Below are positions 16,950 to 24,983 of a stretch of DNA of 64,000 nt, piece after piece. The DNA lies in NCBI GenBank assembly GCA_028278335.1, contig JANQEN010000055.1:1-64000 (forward strand), written 5' to 3'. Origin of the DNA: Chitinivibrionales bacterium. Its GTDB lineage: Bacteria; Fibrobacterota; Chitinivibrionia; Chitinivibrionales; JANQEN01. Each line of letters begins with the position of its first letter. The first letter of the stretch is position 1. Made by a program: the position numbers and the translations under genes. Below the pieces are notes generated by a model. That model was not told where the DNA came from. It made no database searches and was given only the letters and a program-made list of their open reading frames with translations.

Positions 16950-17789
16950 TCACTTTCCGATAACCAGATCGGCTAATTGATCCAAGGGTACCAATTCTAT
17001 ATTATTTATTTTCTTTCCAATAAATCTCTCTGCGCTTTTTTCAAAATTGGGGACAAAATCGGTGATGTAAAAATGGCTCTGCGCAAAGCCATCTCTATCC
17101 TCTTCGGCCCGTGCATCCAGTGCATTTAAAATATCATACGCCTCTTTTGCTGTCCACATGGCACTATCGATGAGCTCTATTCTACTACTTACTGTACCCT
17201 GTATCGCTTCCATGAGCAAAGGATAATGGGTACACCCAAGAATAAGGCAATCAATACCGCTATCCACAAGCTCATAGAGATAGTACTGCACAACAGAATA
17301 GGTTATATCATGGTTTACAACCCCCTCTTCAACTAGTGGAACAAAGAGAGGACACTCTTTACCATACACAACAATTGAGGGATCAATGCTTTGAATTGCC
17401 TTTTTGTAGGAGCTTGCCCGTATAGTTGCTCTGGTACCAATAACTCCAATCTTTTTTTCAGCAGTTCGAGTCACAGCTGCTTTACATCCCGGCAACACCA
17501 CTCCAATAACCGGTATCTCTCCCACCTGTTCGCGCACCTTTTCCAAAGCCACAGAAGAGACTGTATTACAGGCAACAATGAGCAGCTTGATATCCTTTGA
17601 TTCTAAAAAGCTGGCATCCTGAATCCCAAAGGACTCAATAGTCTCATTGGATCGACCACCATAGGGACACCGAGCAGTATCACCAAGGTAAATAATCTGC
17701 TCATTGGGCATTAAACGAAACAGCTCCTTTACCACGGTTAGCCCACCTAACCCTGAATCAAATACACCAATCGGGCGTCCATCACTCAT
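16950..17789 (-). CDS. murI: Glutamate racemase
   Basis: 279 residues. Converts L- to D-glutamate for peptidoglycan. The substrate motif IGVFDSGLGGLTV (D11, S12), catalytic C74 (VACNTVSS) and C186 with H188 (LGCTHYPLL) are all in place. Its ATG overlaps the stop of the upstream amidase gene by 4 nt, so the two cell-wall genes are coupled. It is followed by yebC after 6 nt. Confidence 0.97.
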   Translation of the reverse strand: MSDGRPIGVFDSGLGGLTVVKELFRLMPNEQIIYLGDTARCPYGGRSNETIESFGIQDASFLESKDIKLLIVACNTVSSVALEKVREQVGEIPVIGVVLPGCKAAVTRTAEKKIGVIGTRATIRASSYKKAIQSIDPSIVVYGKECPLFVPLVEEGVVNHDITYSVVQYYLYELVDSGIDCLILGCTHYPLLMEAIQGTVSSRIELIDSAMWTAKEAYDILNALDARAEEDRDGFAQSHFYITDFVPNFEKSAERFIGKKINNIELVPLDQLADLVIGK

Positions 17790-19078
17790 AACTGTGCCTC
17801 GTACTTCTTTTTAAATTCAATTACTGCCTTAGCAATGGCAATTCCCACACTTTTCCTAAAGGATTTGGTTGACAAAAGTTTTGCCTCAATAGGATTAGAT
17901 ATAAAACAGGCTTCTACAAGCACGGCCGGCATGTAGGCACCATTGAGCACCCAAAAATTGGCCTGCCCCACTCCAGTATGAAGCTTCTTGACTTTTTTTA
18001 CCGATCCGTCAAAGCTTTTTGCTATAAGAATAGAAAGATCCTGACTCTCTTTAAGAAACTCATTGTTCGCCATGTCAATGAGAATATTCTGCAAATAGTC
18101 ACCCTTATCCTTCTCCTCTTCAAGCTCGATAACCGAGTTTTCGATCATAGCCGTTAGCTTATCATCTTCATTCTTTGCCTGTGAGAGAAAGTAGATTTTA
18201 TATCCCTTAACAAGACTGCGTCGCTTTTTATTTCCCCCAATACTATTGGCGTGGATACTGATGAATAAGTCAGCATTTTTATCATTGGCGAATTTTGTTC
18301 GCTCCCTAAGAGGAATAAAGGTGTCATTAGAACGGGTCATGTAAACCTTTAGGTTTTTACTCTTTTTAAGCTCATCCCGCATGGCAAGACCAATTGAGAG
18401 AATAACATCTTTCTCTTTTAATCCATTGGGTCCTAAAGCACCGGGATCTTTACCCCCATGTCCTGGATCTATGACAATAACTCGAATCCGGTCTTTGGAG
18501 GTATCAACTGATGCTTCTGATTGTGTATTAGAAGAGATCTTCTGTAGAGGTTCTTTCTTTTTAATCTCTGTTTTTATTGATTCTAAATCCTTCTTAGGAC
18601 TCTCAGTGGTGCTCTGTTCATTCTCTAAAGTATTACCCTTTTTTGCATCAAAGGTAATCCGCTTATCTTTGGGTGAGTAAGCAAGCTCTATTTGACTGAA
18701 TCGGCTAAAAGCTTCACAGGCTCCCTGGCAATGGAGATATAGGTTATCCTGTACCCGTGTCGGTGCAATCAGATACTGAAACACCTCGCCATTAATCCGA
18801 TAAAAGGAGTTATCTTGAAAAAAATGGAGAGAGTCATTTTCAGCAAATACTGTAAACTGCTCGCCAAATTGATCCCATTGCCACTTCATCCCAAGACTTT
18901 GAGCAAGGTGTGCGACAGAAACTGCCAGTTGTTTTTGGTTTAATATTGCAGGGACCGTGTCTCTTGTTCTTTTAGAAAGGTTATAGACAATAACATTGTT
19001 GGCTGAAGCAAAGGAGGAAATAAAAAGGAACCCGAAAATAAGGTATATACAAAGTAATCTTATTGTTTTTCCATTCAT
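17786..19078 (-). CDS. N-acetylmuramoyl-L-alanine amidase (Amidase_3, AmiC-like)
   Basis: 430 residues. Signal sequence at 1-26 (IRLLCIYLIFGFLFISSFASA). Residues ~30-145 form a copper-amine-oxidase-N-like/stalk domain, then a charged linker (150-195), then the zinc amidase domain with H207 (VIDPGHGGKDPGA), E222 (KEKDV), H276 (ISIHAN) and catalytic E389 (LVEACFISN). It cleaves the amide between MurNAc and the stem peptide in the periplasm, for example at septation. It sits between smpB and murI. All catalytic residues are present. Confidence 0.93.
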   Translation of the reverse strand: MNGKTIRLLCIYLIFGFLFISSFASANNVIVYNLSKRTRDTVPAILNQKQLAVSVAHLAQSLGMKWQWDQFGEQFTVFAENDSLHFFQDNSFYRINGEVFQYLIAPTRVQDNLYLHCQGACEAFSRFSQIELAYSPKDKRITFDAKKGNTLENEQSTTESPKKDLESIKTEIKKKEPLQKISSNTQSEASVDTSKDRIRVIVIDPGHGGKDPGALGPNGLKEKDVILSIGLAMRDELKKSKNLKVYMTRSNDTFIPLRERTKFANDKNADLFISIHANSIGGNKKRRSLVKGYKIYFLSQAKNEDDKLTAMIENSVIELEEEKDKGDYLQNILIDMANNEFLKESQDLSILIAKSFDGSVKKVKKLHTGVGQANFWVLNGAYMPAVLVEACFISNPIEAKLLSTKSFRKSVGIAIAKAVIEFKKKYEAQL

Positions 19079-19091
19079 ATGGGTATGTTCG

Positions 19092-19535
19092 TTATCGCCT
19101 TTTCATAATGTTGCTAAGTCGCCTCTTTGATTCCTGGGCTGATATCTTCTGTCGCTTGTCATACTTTTTCCGGCCTCTACAGAGGCCTATTTCAATCTTT
19201 ACCCACTGCCTCTTAAAATATACTGAGAGTGGGATTATTGTCAGCTGTTTTCTTTCAACCTCACCTCTAAGATGGGCTATCTGCTTTTTATGTAAGAGGA
19301 GCTTCCTTTTTCTATAGGGATCGTGGTTGAATCGATTCCCCTGTTCAAAGGGCGCGATATGCATATGATGGATTAAAAGCTCACCATTCCGATAGATTGC
19401 ATAGCTATCGAGCAAATTTATTTTACCAGCACGAATCGACTTAACTTCTGTACCCAATAACTCTACGCCCCCTTCGAATTTCTCCAGGATCTCATATTCA
19501 TGATTAGCCTTGCGATTTCGTGCTATTATTTTCAT
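19092..19535 (-). CDS. smpB: SsrA-binding protein SmpB
   Basis: 147 residues. Trans-translation partner of tmRNA. Motifs NRKANHEYEI, GVELLGTEVKSIRAG, HIAPFEQGNRFNHDP and the basic tail (GLCRGRKKYDKRQ, then SKRRL) are those of SmpB. It is the first gene of the nine-gene minus-strand run. The SD is weak. I saw no ssrA gene in the adjoining intergenic DNA. Confidence 0.97.
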   Translation of the reverse strand: MKIIARNRKANHEYEILEKFEGGVELLGTEVKSIRAGKINLLDSYAIYRNGELLIHHMHIAPFEQGNRFNHDPYRKRKLLLHKKQIAHLRGEVERKQLTIIPLSVYFKRQWVKIEIGLCRGRKKYDKRQKISAQESKRRLSNIMKRR

Positions 19536-19747
19536 ATTGTTAGAATTTCTAAAACAGTGAGAAGTATCAGTAGAAAATAGTTTGAGTAGCTCTCTTAATC
19601 AATGAAGAGATGGAACACTTGGCTAAAAGATTTGTATTCAAAAATGATAAGCTCTTTACTATTTTTCTGTATATTATAAAAATCTTAATTATTAAAAAAG
19701 TCTAGTAGTATAAAAATTTTCTATTCCTTTATTATTGCGAGGTGATG

Positions 19748-20164
19748 GTGAGCAACCTGTATAGATTTGGGATTTCCCTGGATAAGGATCTAATTGATCG
19801 ATTTGACAATCATATCCGTTTAAAAGATTACAATAACCGTTCTGAAGCAATTAGAGATCTGATCCGCGACGAATTAGTCCGAAAGCAGTGGCAGGCAGGT
19901 GATGAAGTTGCGGGAGCTATCACTATGGTCTATGATCACCATAAAAGAGAGCTTGCTAACAAGCTTATGGACATTCAGCATGATTATGGTGATACGATTA
20001 TTTCAACACAGCATATACATCTGGATCATCATAACTGTCTAGAAATCATAGCAGTAAAGGGATCTGCAAAGAATGTTCAGCACCTGGCAAATAAATTACG
20101 TTCTCAGCGTAATGTTAACCATGTGGTAGTGAATATGTCTACTACTGGAAAGATTTTGACCTAG
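19748..20164 (+). CDS. nikR: Nickel-responsive regulator NikR
   Basis: 138 residues. N-terminal ribbon-helix-helix domain (LYRFGISLDKDLIDRFD, NNRSEAIRDLIRDEL) and a C-terminal ACT-like nickel domain with the ligand set H78, H89-x-H91 and C97 (STQHIHLDHHNC). It should repress nickel uptake or related genes when Ni is bound. Three candidate starts lie close together (GTG 19742, ATG 19745, GTG 19748); GAGG at 19739-19742 overlaps the first and is only 2 nt from the second, leaving GTG 19748 with a 5-nt spacer. Its 3' end overlaps the convergent nqrB gene by 23 nt. No nickel transporter or urease/hydrogenase gene is in the window. Confidence 0.93.
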   Translation: MSNLYRFGISLDKDLIDRFDNHIRLKDYNNRSEAIRDLIRDELVRKQWQAGDEVAGAITMVYDHHKRELANKLMDIQHDYGDTIISTQHIHLDHHNCLEIIAVKGSAKNVQHLANKLRSQRNVNHVVVNMSTTGKILT

Positions 20165-21374
20165 CCTGTTCTCTTCTTCGAATAAGGCTTTTTTTAGAGA
20201 TATGATTAAATAGGGGAACTGTGCAGTTCATCAAAAGAATGGCGAACATCATGCCTTCAGGGTAAAAGGGACTCTTGATTCGTATGGCCATTGCCAAAGC
20301 TCCGATCAGTAATCCATAGATGAGCTTTGCCCTAGCTCCAAAGGGAGAGGTTACGGGATCGGTGGCCATGAAAACCATACCAAAGGTAAATCCACCGAAT
20401 ACCATATGAAAATGAGGTGGAATGCTTTCCATAGCTGCCGGTGCCTTATTTGGTAATAGGTAAAAAAGAAGAGATACCATTACACCACCAAAAAAGCATC
20501 CAATCATTGTTCGCCAAGATGCGACTCTTTTCCAGAGCAATATAATTGCCCCTATAAGACAGGCAAAGGCTGAAGTCTCGCCAATGGATCCTGGAATGGT
20601 CCCAAGAAAGCACTGTATCCAAGAGTAATCATAGGAATGAAGTACTTGAACTATGCGCTCTCCCAAATCTTTTGAAGGTAGTCCTAAGGGAGTAGCCATG
20701 GAAACAGCATCATGAACTGAAGGTGTTGCATTAGTAAAGGCATCAAAAAGGGAACGAGCCAGCGAGGAAAAAAAGGTGCTATTCTGCGGATCAGTATAAA
20801 CCCAAATTCGATCACCAAGCATCGTTGCCGGAGAAAAGAGCGTGATCACCAGTCGAGCAACAAGGGCTGGATTAAGGATGTTTTTTCCAGCGCCACCAAA
20901 GAGCTCCTTTCCAACGACAACCCCAAAGGTAATGGCAAGTGCTGCTTGCCACATTGGAAGTGTGGGTGGCACAATCAAGCAAAAGAGTACTGCAGTCACT
21001 AAAAAGCCATCAGTAACCTCTCTTTTATTTATAATGGCAAATAATAGTTCCCATAAACCACCAACTAATAAGGTTACCCCTAAAAGCGGAAGAAACACCC
21101 TAAGACCATATAAAAAAGCCAAAAAATGATTTAAGGGCATACCCAGAGCTTTTATATTTTGAAAGCCAATATTATACACACCAAGAAGAATTGAGGGCAT
21201 AAGGGCAACTAATACAATAAACATGAGGCGTTTTGTATCCATCCCACTGCGTATATGTACAGGATCGGCAGTCACTTCCTTTGATGAGTAAAGGAATGAG
21301 TGAACCATTTCTCGAACTGGGTCAAGCAACTTCCCCCTGCCTTGATCAGCCCTGCTCTTTTTCAACACATCCAT
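20142..21374 (-). CDS. nqrB: Na+-translocating NADH:quinone reductase subunit B
   Basis: 410 residues, polytopic inner-membrane protein of the NqrB/RnfD family. The N-terminal stretch before the first helix and the motif around the covalent FMN threonine (DAVSMATPLG, T228; compare T236 in Vibrio) point to NqrB. Conserved membrane blocks include GKELFGGAGKNILNPALVAR and FMATDPVTSPF. It follows nqrA by 6 nt. No nqrC, D, E or F follows: the next gene downstream is the convergent nikR. Confidence 0.93.
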   Translation of the reverse strand: MDVLKKSRADQGRGKLLDPVREMVHSFLYSSKEVTADPVHIRSGMDTKRLMFIVLVALMPSILLGVYNIGFQNIKALGMPLNHFLAFLYGLRVFLPLLGVTLLVGGLWELLFAIINKREVTDGFLVTAVLFCLIVPPTLPMWQAALAITFGVVVGKELFGGAGKNILNPALVARLVITLFSPATMLGDRIWVYTDPQNSTFFSSLARSLFDAFTNATPSVHDAVSMATPLGLPSKDLGERIVQVLHSYDYSWIQCFLGTIPGSIGETSAFACLIGAIILLWKRVASWRTMIGCFFGGVMVSLLFYLLPNKAPAAMESIPPHFHMVFGGFTFGMVFMATDPVTSPFGARAKLIYGLLIGALAMAIRIKSPFYPEGMMFAILLMNCTVPLFNHISKKSLIRRREQARSKSFQ

Positions 21375-21380
21375 TGCCGA

Positions 21381-22703
21381 CTAGTACTCCACGTTACTTT
21401 CCAAAAGATTTAAGCCTTCCCGTACTCTTGAACAAATGTCGATTTTAGAGGGACAAGCAAAGGTAGCTAATGCAAAATCCTCTTCACCAAGATCTAAAAG
21501 ACCGAGTGATTCCAATTCCTTACAGTTCTGTTGCTCAATTGCCTTGAGAATAAAGGGGATAGAAATATCCAGTGGAACAACTTGATCATATATGTTTGGA
21601 TCTAACATGGCCCGTGTTGCTCCATGTTTATCTGTATCAATGTTTTGCAAGGATGGTTTGAGTAAGTTTTGCATTATATTCGCCCAACCAAATAATTTTT
21701 TGTTTCTCTTTTCTGGAATGATTTGGATATTTCTTGTATATAATCCTAAAAAATCATCTATCCTACAACTTTTACCAAAAAGCATTGTGCCGTCAATAAT
21801 TCTTTGTTCTTTAATTTGATAACTTTCTGATATGAGTGATTCAATTTGTGCACCTATAACCGTGCGAAAAAGAGCTTGCCTCTCTGTTACTGTTTGAGCA
21901 AGGTTGATATAGGCATCCCGTGCATAGAGTCCCTGTTTCATTGTTGATCCAATGGCAACACAATCAAGCGCGGAGATATACCAATTAGTTTCACCTTTTT
22001 GCAATGGACTTAACATATGCATATGGGTCCCAACAAGACCCGAGGGATGAGGCCCAGAAATGGTGTGGGTTGTAACACCGTCAATAGTTTGCAGATAATG
22101 ATCATCTTCATTGCTATCAATGCAGAGATGTACTGCCCCATTGGTCAGCTTTGTTACCATTGTCGCGCCAAGCACAAACTCCTCTTGTTGCTGTTTTACA
22201 GTAGGCATTGGATTGAGCGCACAGGGGTTCGTATCCATCCCATTAATGAATATTGCCTTAGGTTTTTTATTTGGATTTGGGATTTTGTCAAAAGGGCGTT
22301 GTCTAAAATAGGGAAAGAGGCCTGTTTTTTTTAAATAACCCAAAGCTTCCCCATAATTTAAGGTATCAACCCTCTTTAAGGTCATTCTTTCATGAGTGAT
22401 ATAATTATCATCCCAGTCTGGGTTGATAATAATCTTTGAAACGATACCATTAGCAGTTGACTCAATTTGAGTGATGATCCCAGGAACAGAGGATACAACA
22501 TTTTTGGTACTATCATTTACATCACAAAAGAGAGGTTGTCCTCCCCTTATTTGCTGTCCAAGTTTGACTAAAAGGTTGGGGATTATTCCTTTGTATTCAC
22601 AAGGACGATAGCCGACATTCTTGGGTTTAGGGACCAGCTTGACTTCACCAAGGGAGCCACAGATTGAATTGAAATTAAGTCCCTTTTTTATAAATAACTG
22701 CAT
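21381..22703 (-). CDS. nqrA: Na+-translocating NADH:quinone reductase subunit A
   Basis: 440 residues, peripheral cytoplasmic subunit NqrA. The N-terminus (FIKKGLNFNSICGSLGEV, LVKLGQQIRGGQPLF) resembles the RnfC-like barrel-sandwich hybrid, and GTHMHMLSPLQKG is a conserved NqrA block. NqrA distinguishes the Nqr complex from Rnf. It precedes nqrB by 6 nt, as in standard nqr operons. There is no clear SD before ATG 22703. It is part of a sodium-motive respiratory enzyme, consistent with a saline or alkaline lifestyle, although that is inference. Confidence 0.93.
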   Translation of the reverse strand: MQLFIKKGLNFNSICGSLGEVKLVPKPKNVGYRPCEYKGIIPNLLVKLGQQIRGGQPLFCDVNDSTKNVVSSVPGIITQIESTANGIVSKIIINPDWDDNYITHERMTLKRVDTLNYGEALGYLKKTGLFPYFRQRPFDKIPNPNKKPKAIFINGMDTNPCALNPMPTVKQQQEEFVLGATMVTKLTNGAVHLCIDSNEDDHYLQTIDGVTTHTISGPHPSGLVGTHMHMLSPLQKGETNWYISALDCVAIGSTMKQGLYARDAYINLAQTVTERQALFRTVIGAQIESLISESYQIKEQRIIDGTMLFGKSCRIDDFLGLYTRNIQIIPEKRNKKLFGWANIMQNLLKPSLQNIDTDKHGATRAMLDPNIYDQVVPLDISIPFILKAIEQQNCKELESLGLLDLGEEDFALATFACPSKIDICSRVREGLNLLESNVEY

Positions 22704-22727
22704 GGAAAAAGGATTACTAAAACTGTG

Positions 22728-23525
22728 CTAAGTTTGTAAGCTCTTATTAATGGCCGATGCTGTTTTGGGTCCCCACACACCATCTGCAACTAATCCCAAC
22801 TTAGATTGGCATTTAATGAGTGCTCCCTTTGACATTGGTCCCCAAATGCCATCGGCATTTCCTTTTAAAAAACCAAGATCTATCAGTGCTTGCTGCCGAT
22901 CTTTAACCAACGAAAAGTTATAGGTGGTAGGTTTTTCCTCTGTATAGTTTACTCGAATAGAATCAATTACCTTTTGTAACGTATCTCCAGGACAAGCAGG
23001 TTTGCCCATATGATAGTGACCATAGAGATCATTCTCTTCCCATCCCCAAAGCTCTTTGGCAACTTGCCACAATGTCAATGCTGCTATTATCTGCTTATCA
23101 TTTGGTTCACCGGCAGATGAATCGGTTACATGGACACCATGAAACATCCCTTCGAACATAACAGAGAGAAACTCAGCATTTTCATCACCCTTTCGTCCTT
23201 TATACCCTTGAGACCAGGTCGCTTTCTTAAGGTCATTACAAAGTACGATTTGTCCATTGCGTCGAATTGCAAAGCTATAGGCAATGCTCTCAGCACCACC
23301 TTTACATAAATGAGAAGTTTTACTTGTGTGATAGCGTGCAACAGCTTCAACACTTCCCCAACCAAGCTCCTGGTGCCAAACCATACCCTTTAATTCTTTT
23401 ACCTTTCGAATTTTCCATTTCCGTCCATCCCTATTTACTGCTAAGGATTTTCTACCATCAACAGGCTGTGGCATCTTTAACGGGCGATTAATTAAGGTCA
23501 ATCTTTTTAATATGTCAAGTTCCAT
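22728..23525 (-). CDS. N-acetylmuramoyl-L-alanine amidase (Amidase_2) with peptidoglycan-binding repeats
   Basis: 265 residues without an obvious signal peptide. Residues ~40-190 form a zinc amidase of the PGRP/Amidase_2 type: H51 (MVWHQEL), SIAYSFAIRRNGQI, and the HYHMGKPACPGD block (H170, C178). Residues ~205-262 carry peptidoglycan-binding repeats (NADGIWGPMSKGAL and VADGVWGPKTASAI). The lack of a signal and the architecture resemble phage endolysins, but no other phage genes are near. It is just upstream of nqrA (24 nt) on the same strand. Confidence 0.85.
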   Translation of the reverse strand: MELDILKRLTLINRPLKMPQPVDGRKSLAVNRDGRKWKIRKVKELKGMVWHQELGWGSVEAVARYHTSKTSHLCKGGAESIAYSFAIRRNGQIVLCNDLKKATWSQGYKGRKGDENAEFLSVMFEGMFHGVHVTDSSAGEPNDKQIIAALTLWQVAKELWGWEENDLYGHYHMGKPACPGDTLQKVIDSIRVNYTEEKPTTYNFSLVKDRQQALIDLGFLKGNADGIWGPMSKGALIKCQSKLGLVADGVWGPKTASAINKSLQT

Positions 23526-23713
23526 GGGTCCCCCTTTACATAATTAATGTACAAAAAATGATAGGAAATGATTTTTTTGAGGCTATCTTAAGATACTTTT
23601 CAGCATTAATGAATGCAACCCAATATATGGTTGATCATTACTGACACATCACCTATTTTAAGACAGGGTGTATAGGCTCGAAAAAACACATTCAAGTAAA
23701 GAGTTAGACTATT

Positions 23714-24079
23714 ATGCATCAAACTGTGGCTGTTCTTGGCGCAAGTGCAAATCCAGAGAGATATTCTCATAAGGCTTTGAGCCTTCTGTTAGAGTATGGC
23801 CATAGAGTTTTCCCTGTCCACCCCAAAGTTCAAGAAATTTTAGGTATTCCAGTAAAATCAAGACTCTCTGCTATTACAGAAAAAGTCGACACTATTTCCA
23901 TATATGTGAATCAAAACATCTGTAAAGAACATTTGACAGACATTATTGCACTTAAACCAAAGCGGGTAATCCTTAATCCAGGAACGGAATCTGAAGAGAT
24001 TAAGAGTACTCTTTTAAAGAATAATATATCAGTTCAAGAAGCATGCACACTTGTTTTATTAAAGACAAATCAATTTTAA
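23714..24079 (+). CDS. CoA-binding (YccU-like) protein
   Basis: 121 residues with the Rossmann-like CoA_binding_2 fold: VAVLGASANPERYSHKALSLL, HRVFPVHPKVQEILG, and KRVILNPGTESEEI. Small soluble proteins of this family bind CoA; their cellular role is not established. It is followed 37 nt later by the double-STAS gene on the same strand, so they may be co-transcribed. Confidence 0.9.
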   Translation: MHQTVAVLGASANPERYSHKALSLLLEYGHRVFPVHPKVQEILGIPVKSRLSAITEKVDTISIYVNQNICKEHLTDIIALKPKRVILNPGTESEEIKSTLLKNNISVQEACTLVLLKTNQF

Positions 24080-24116
24080 CTGTTTCACAATACCTACATC
24101 TATGAGAAAATAAGCT

Positions 24117-24800
24117 ATGAATGACACCCTACACACCAGAAAATGCAATGGCTACTTTTCTATAAAAATTTATGGCAAGTTTACCATTGATACTGTTCGA
24201 AAAATTCGGAAATCTGCAGAAGAGGCCATTCAATCAGAGGACAAAGTCATACTCTTTGATATGGAAAAAACTACCTCTATTGATAAAAATGGCGTTTTAC
24301 TGTTAGTTACTCTTCAAAAAGAGGCACAGGCATACAATACAAAAATTATGATTGCCTGTCCTTCGCCTAAAATTATGGCAACTTTGAAGAAAATTGGATT
24401 GGACAAGACCATCCCGTTATATAGTTTTATTAAGGATTTCGAAAAATCACTTACCAGTAGTATTAAGGCTGAAGATCGTGGATTTTATGTTATTCTGTCA
24501 ATTCCCAAGGAATTTAACATCTCCATAGTTGAACAATTGCGGACCTTAATAAATGAGTCAATAAACTCAGGATATAATCATATTGTAGCAGATTTCACGA
24601 GCACGAAAATGATAACCAGCGTTGGTGTTGGTCTTTTAATAAACCTTCACAAACGCCTTCAAGAAAAGGGTGGTAGTGCTCACATAATTAATTTATCAGA
24701 TGAAGTACGCCAACTTTTAGAGGCAACCAATGTATTAAAAGTCCTACCAACTTATAAGAGTATCGATGAAATTGATGCCCATTTCCTAGACAAACTTTAA
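24117..24800 (+). CDS. Double STAS-domain protein (anti-sigma factor antagonist type)
   Basis: 227 residues made of two STAS domains, ~1-110 and ~115-225. Domain 2 has DFTSTKMITSVGVGLLINLHKRL, close to the SpoIIAA DxxxVxxxDSSGLG site, with a Ser (ITSVG) that could be phosphorylated. Domain 1 has MEKTTSIDKNGVLLLVTL, where the phospho-Ser position is not Ser (DKNG), so it may be locked in one state. Such proteins work in partner-switching regulation with an anti-sigma kinase, which is not in this window. A strong terminator follows. Confidence 0.85.
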   Translation: MNDTLHTRKCNGYFSIKIYGKFTIDTVRKIRKSAEEAIQSEDKVILFDMEKTTSIDKNGVLLLVTLQKEAQAYNTKIMIACPSPKIMATLKKIGLDKTIPLYSFIKDFEKSLTSSIKAEDRGFYVILSIPKEFNISIVEQLRTLINESINSGYNHIVADFTSTKMITSVGVGLLINLHKRLQEKGGSAHIINLSDEVRQLLEATNVLKVLPTYKSIDEIDAHFLDKL

Positions 24801-24808
24801 CCTAATTT

Positions 24809-24861
24809 TCTCAGTTGGATATGAGGAAACAGCGGTTTACCGCAGACAACTGAGATTTTTT
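24809..24861 (+). terminator. Terminator of the STAS gene
   Basis: TCTCAGTTG (24809-24817) pairs perfectly with CAACTGAGA (24847-24855), followed by TTTTTT. A small inner GCGG-TTTA-CCGC hairpin sits in the loop. Confidence 0.8.
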
Positions 24862-24925
24862 GGCTTAATATACCATTCTTTACATAGTCAATGTAGTATA
24901 CTTCGTAAACTTTCATTTTGCTACA

Positions 24926-24958
24926 AAAAAAGGCATTGAGAAAATCTCAATGCCTTTT
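24926..24958 (-). terminator. Bidirectional terminator, 3' of the M14 peptidase gene
   Basis: GGCATTGAGA and TCTCAATGCC form a perfect 10-bp stem with a tiny AAA loop, flanked by an A run on the left and TTTT on the right. It serves the minus-strand gene ending at 24984 and could back up the STAS terminator. Confidence 0.85.
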
Positions 24959-24983
24959 AAATTCGAATTATAGCTATTTAGAT

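Noticed and set aside
22728-23525. Prophage endolysin and a prophage around it
   Set aside because: The amidase has endolysin-like architecture but no holin, structural or integrase genes are near; neighbours are housekeeping genes.
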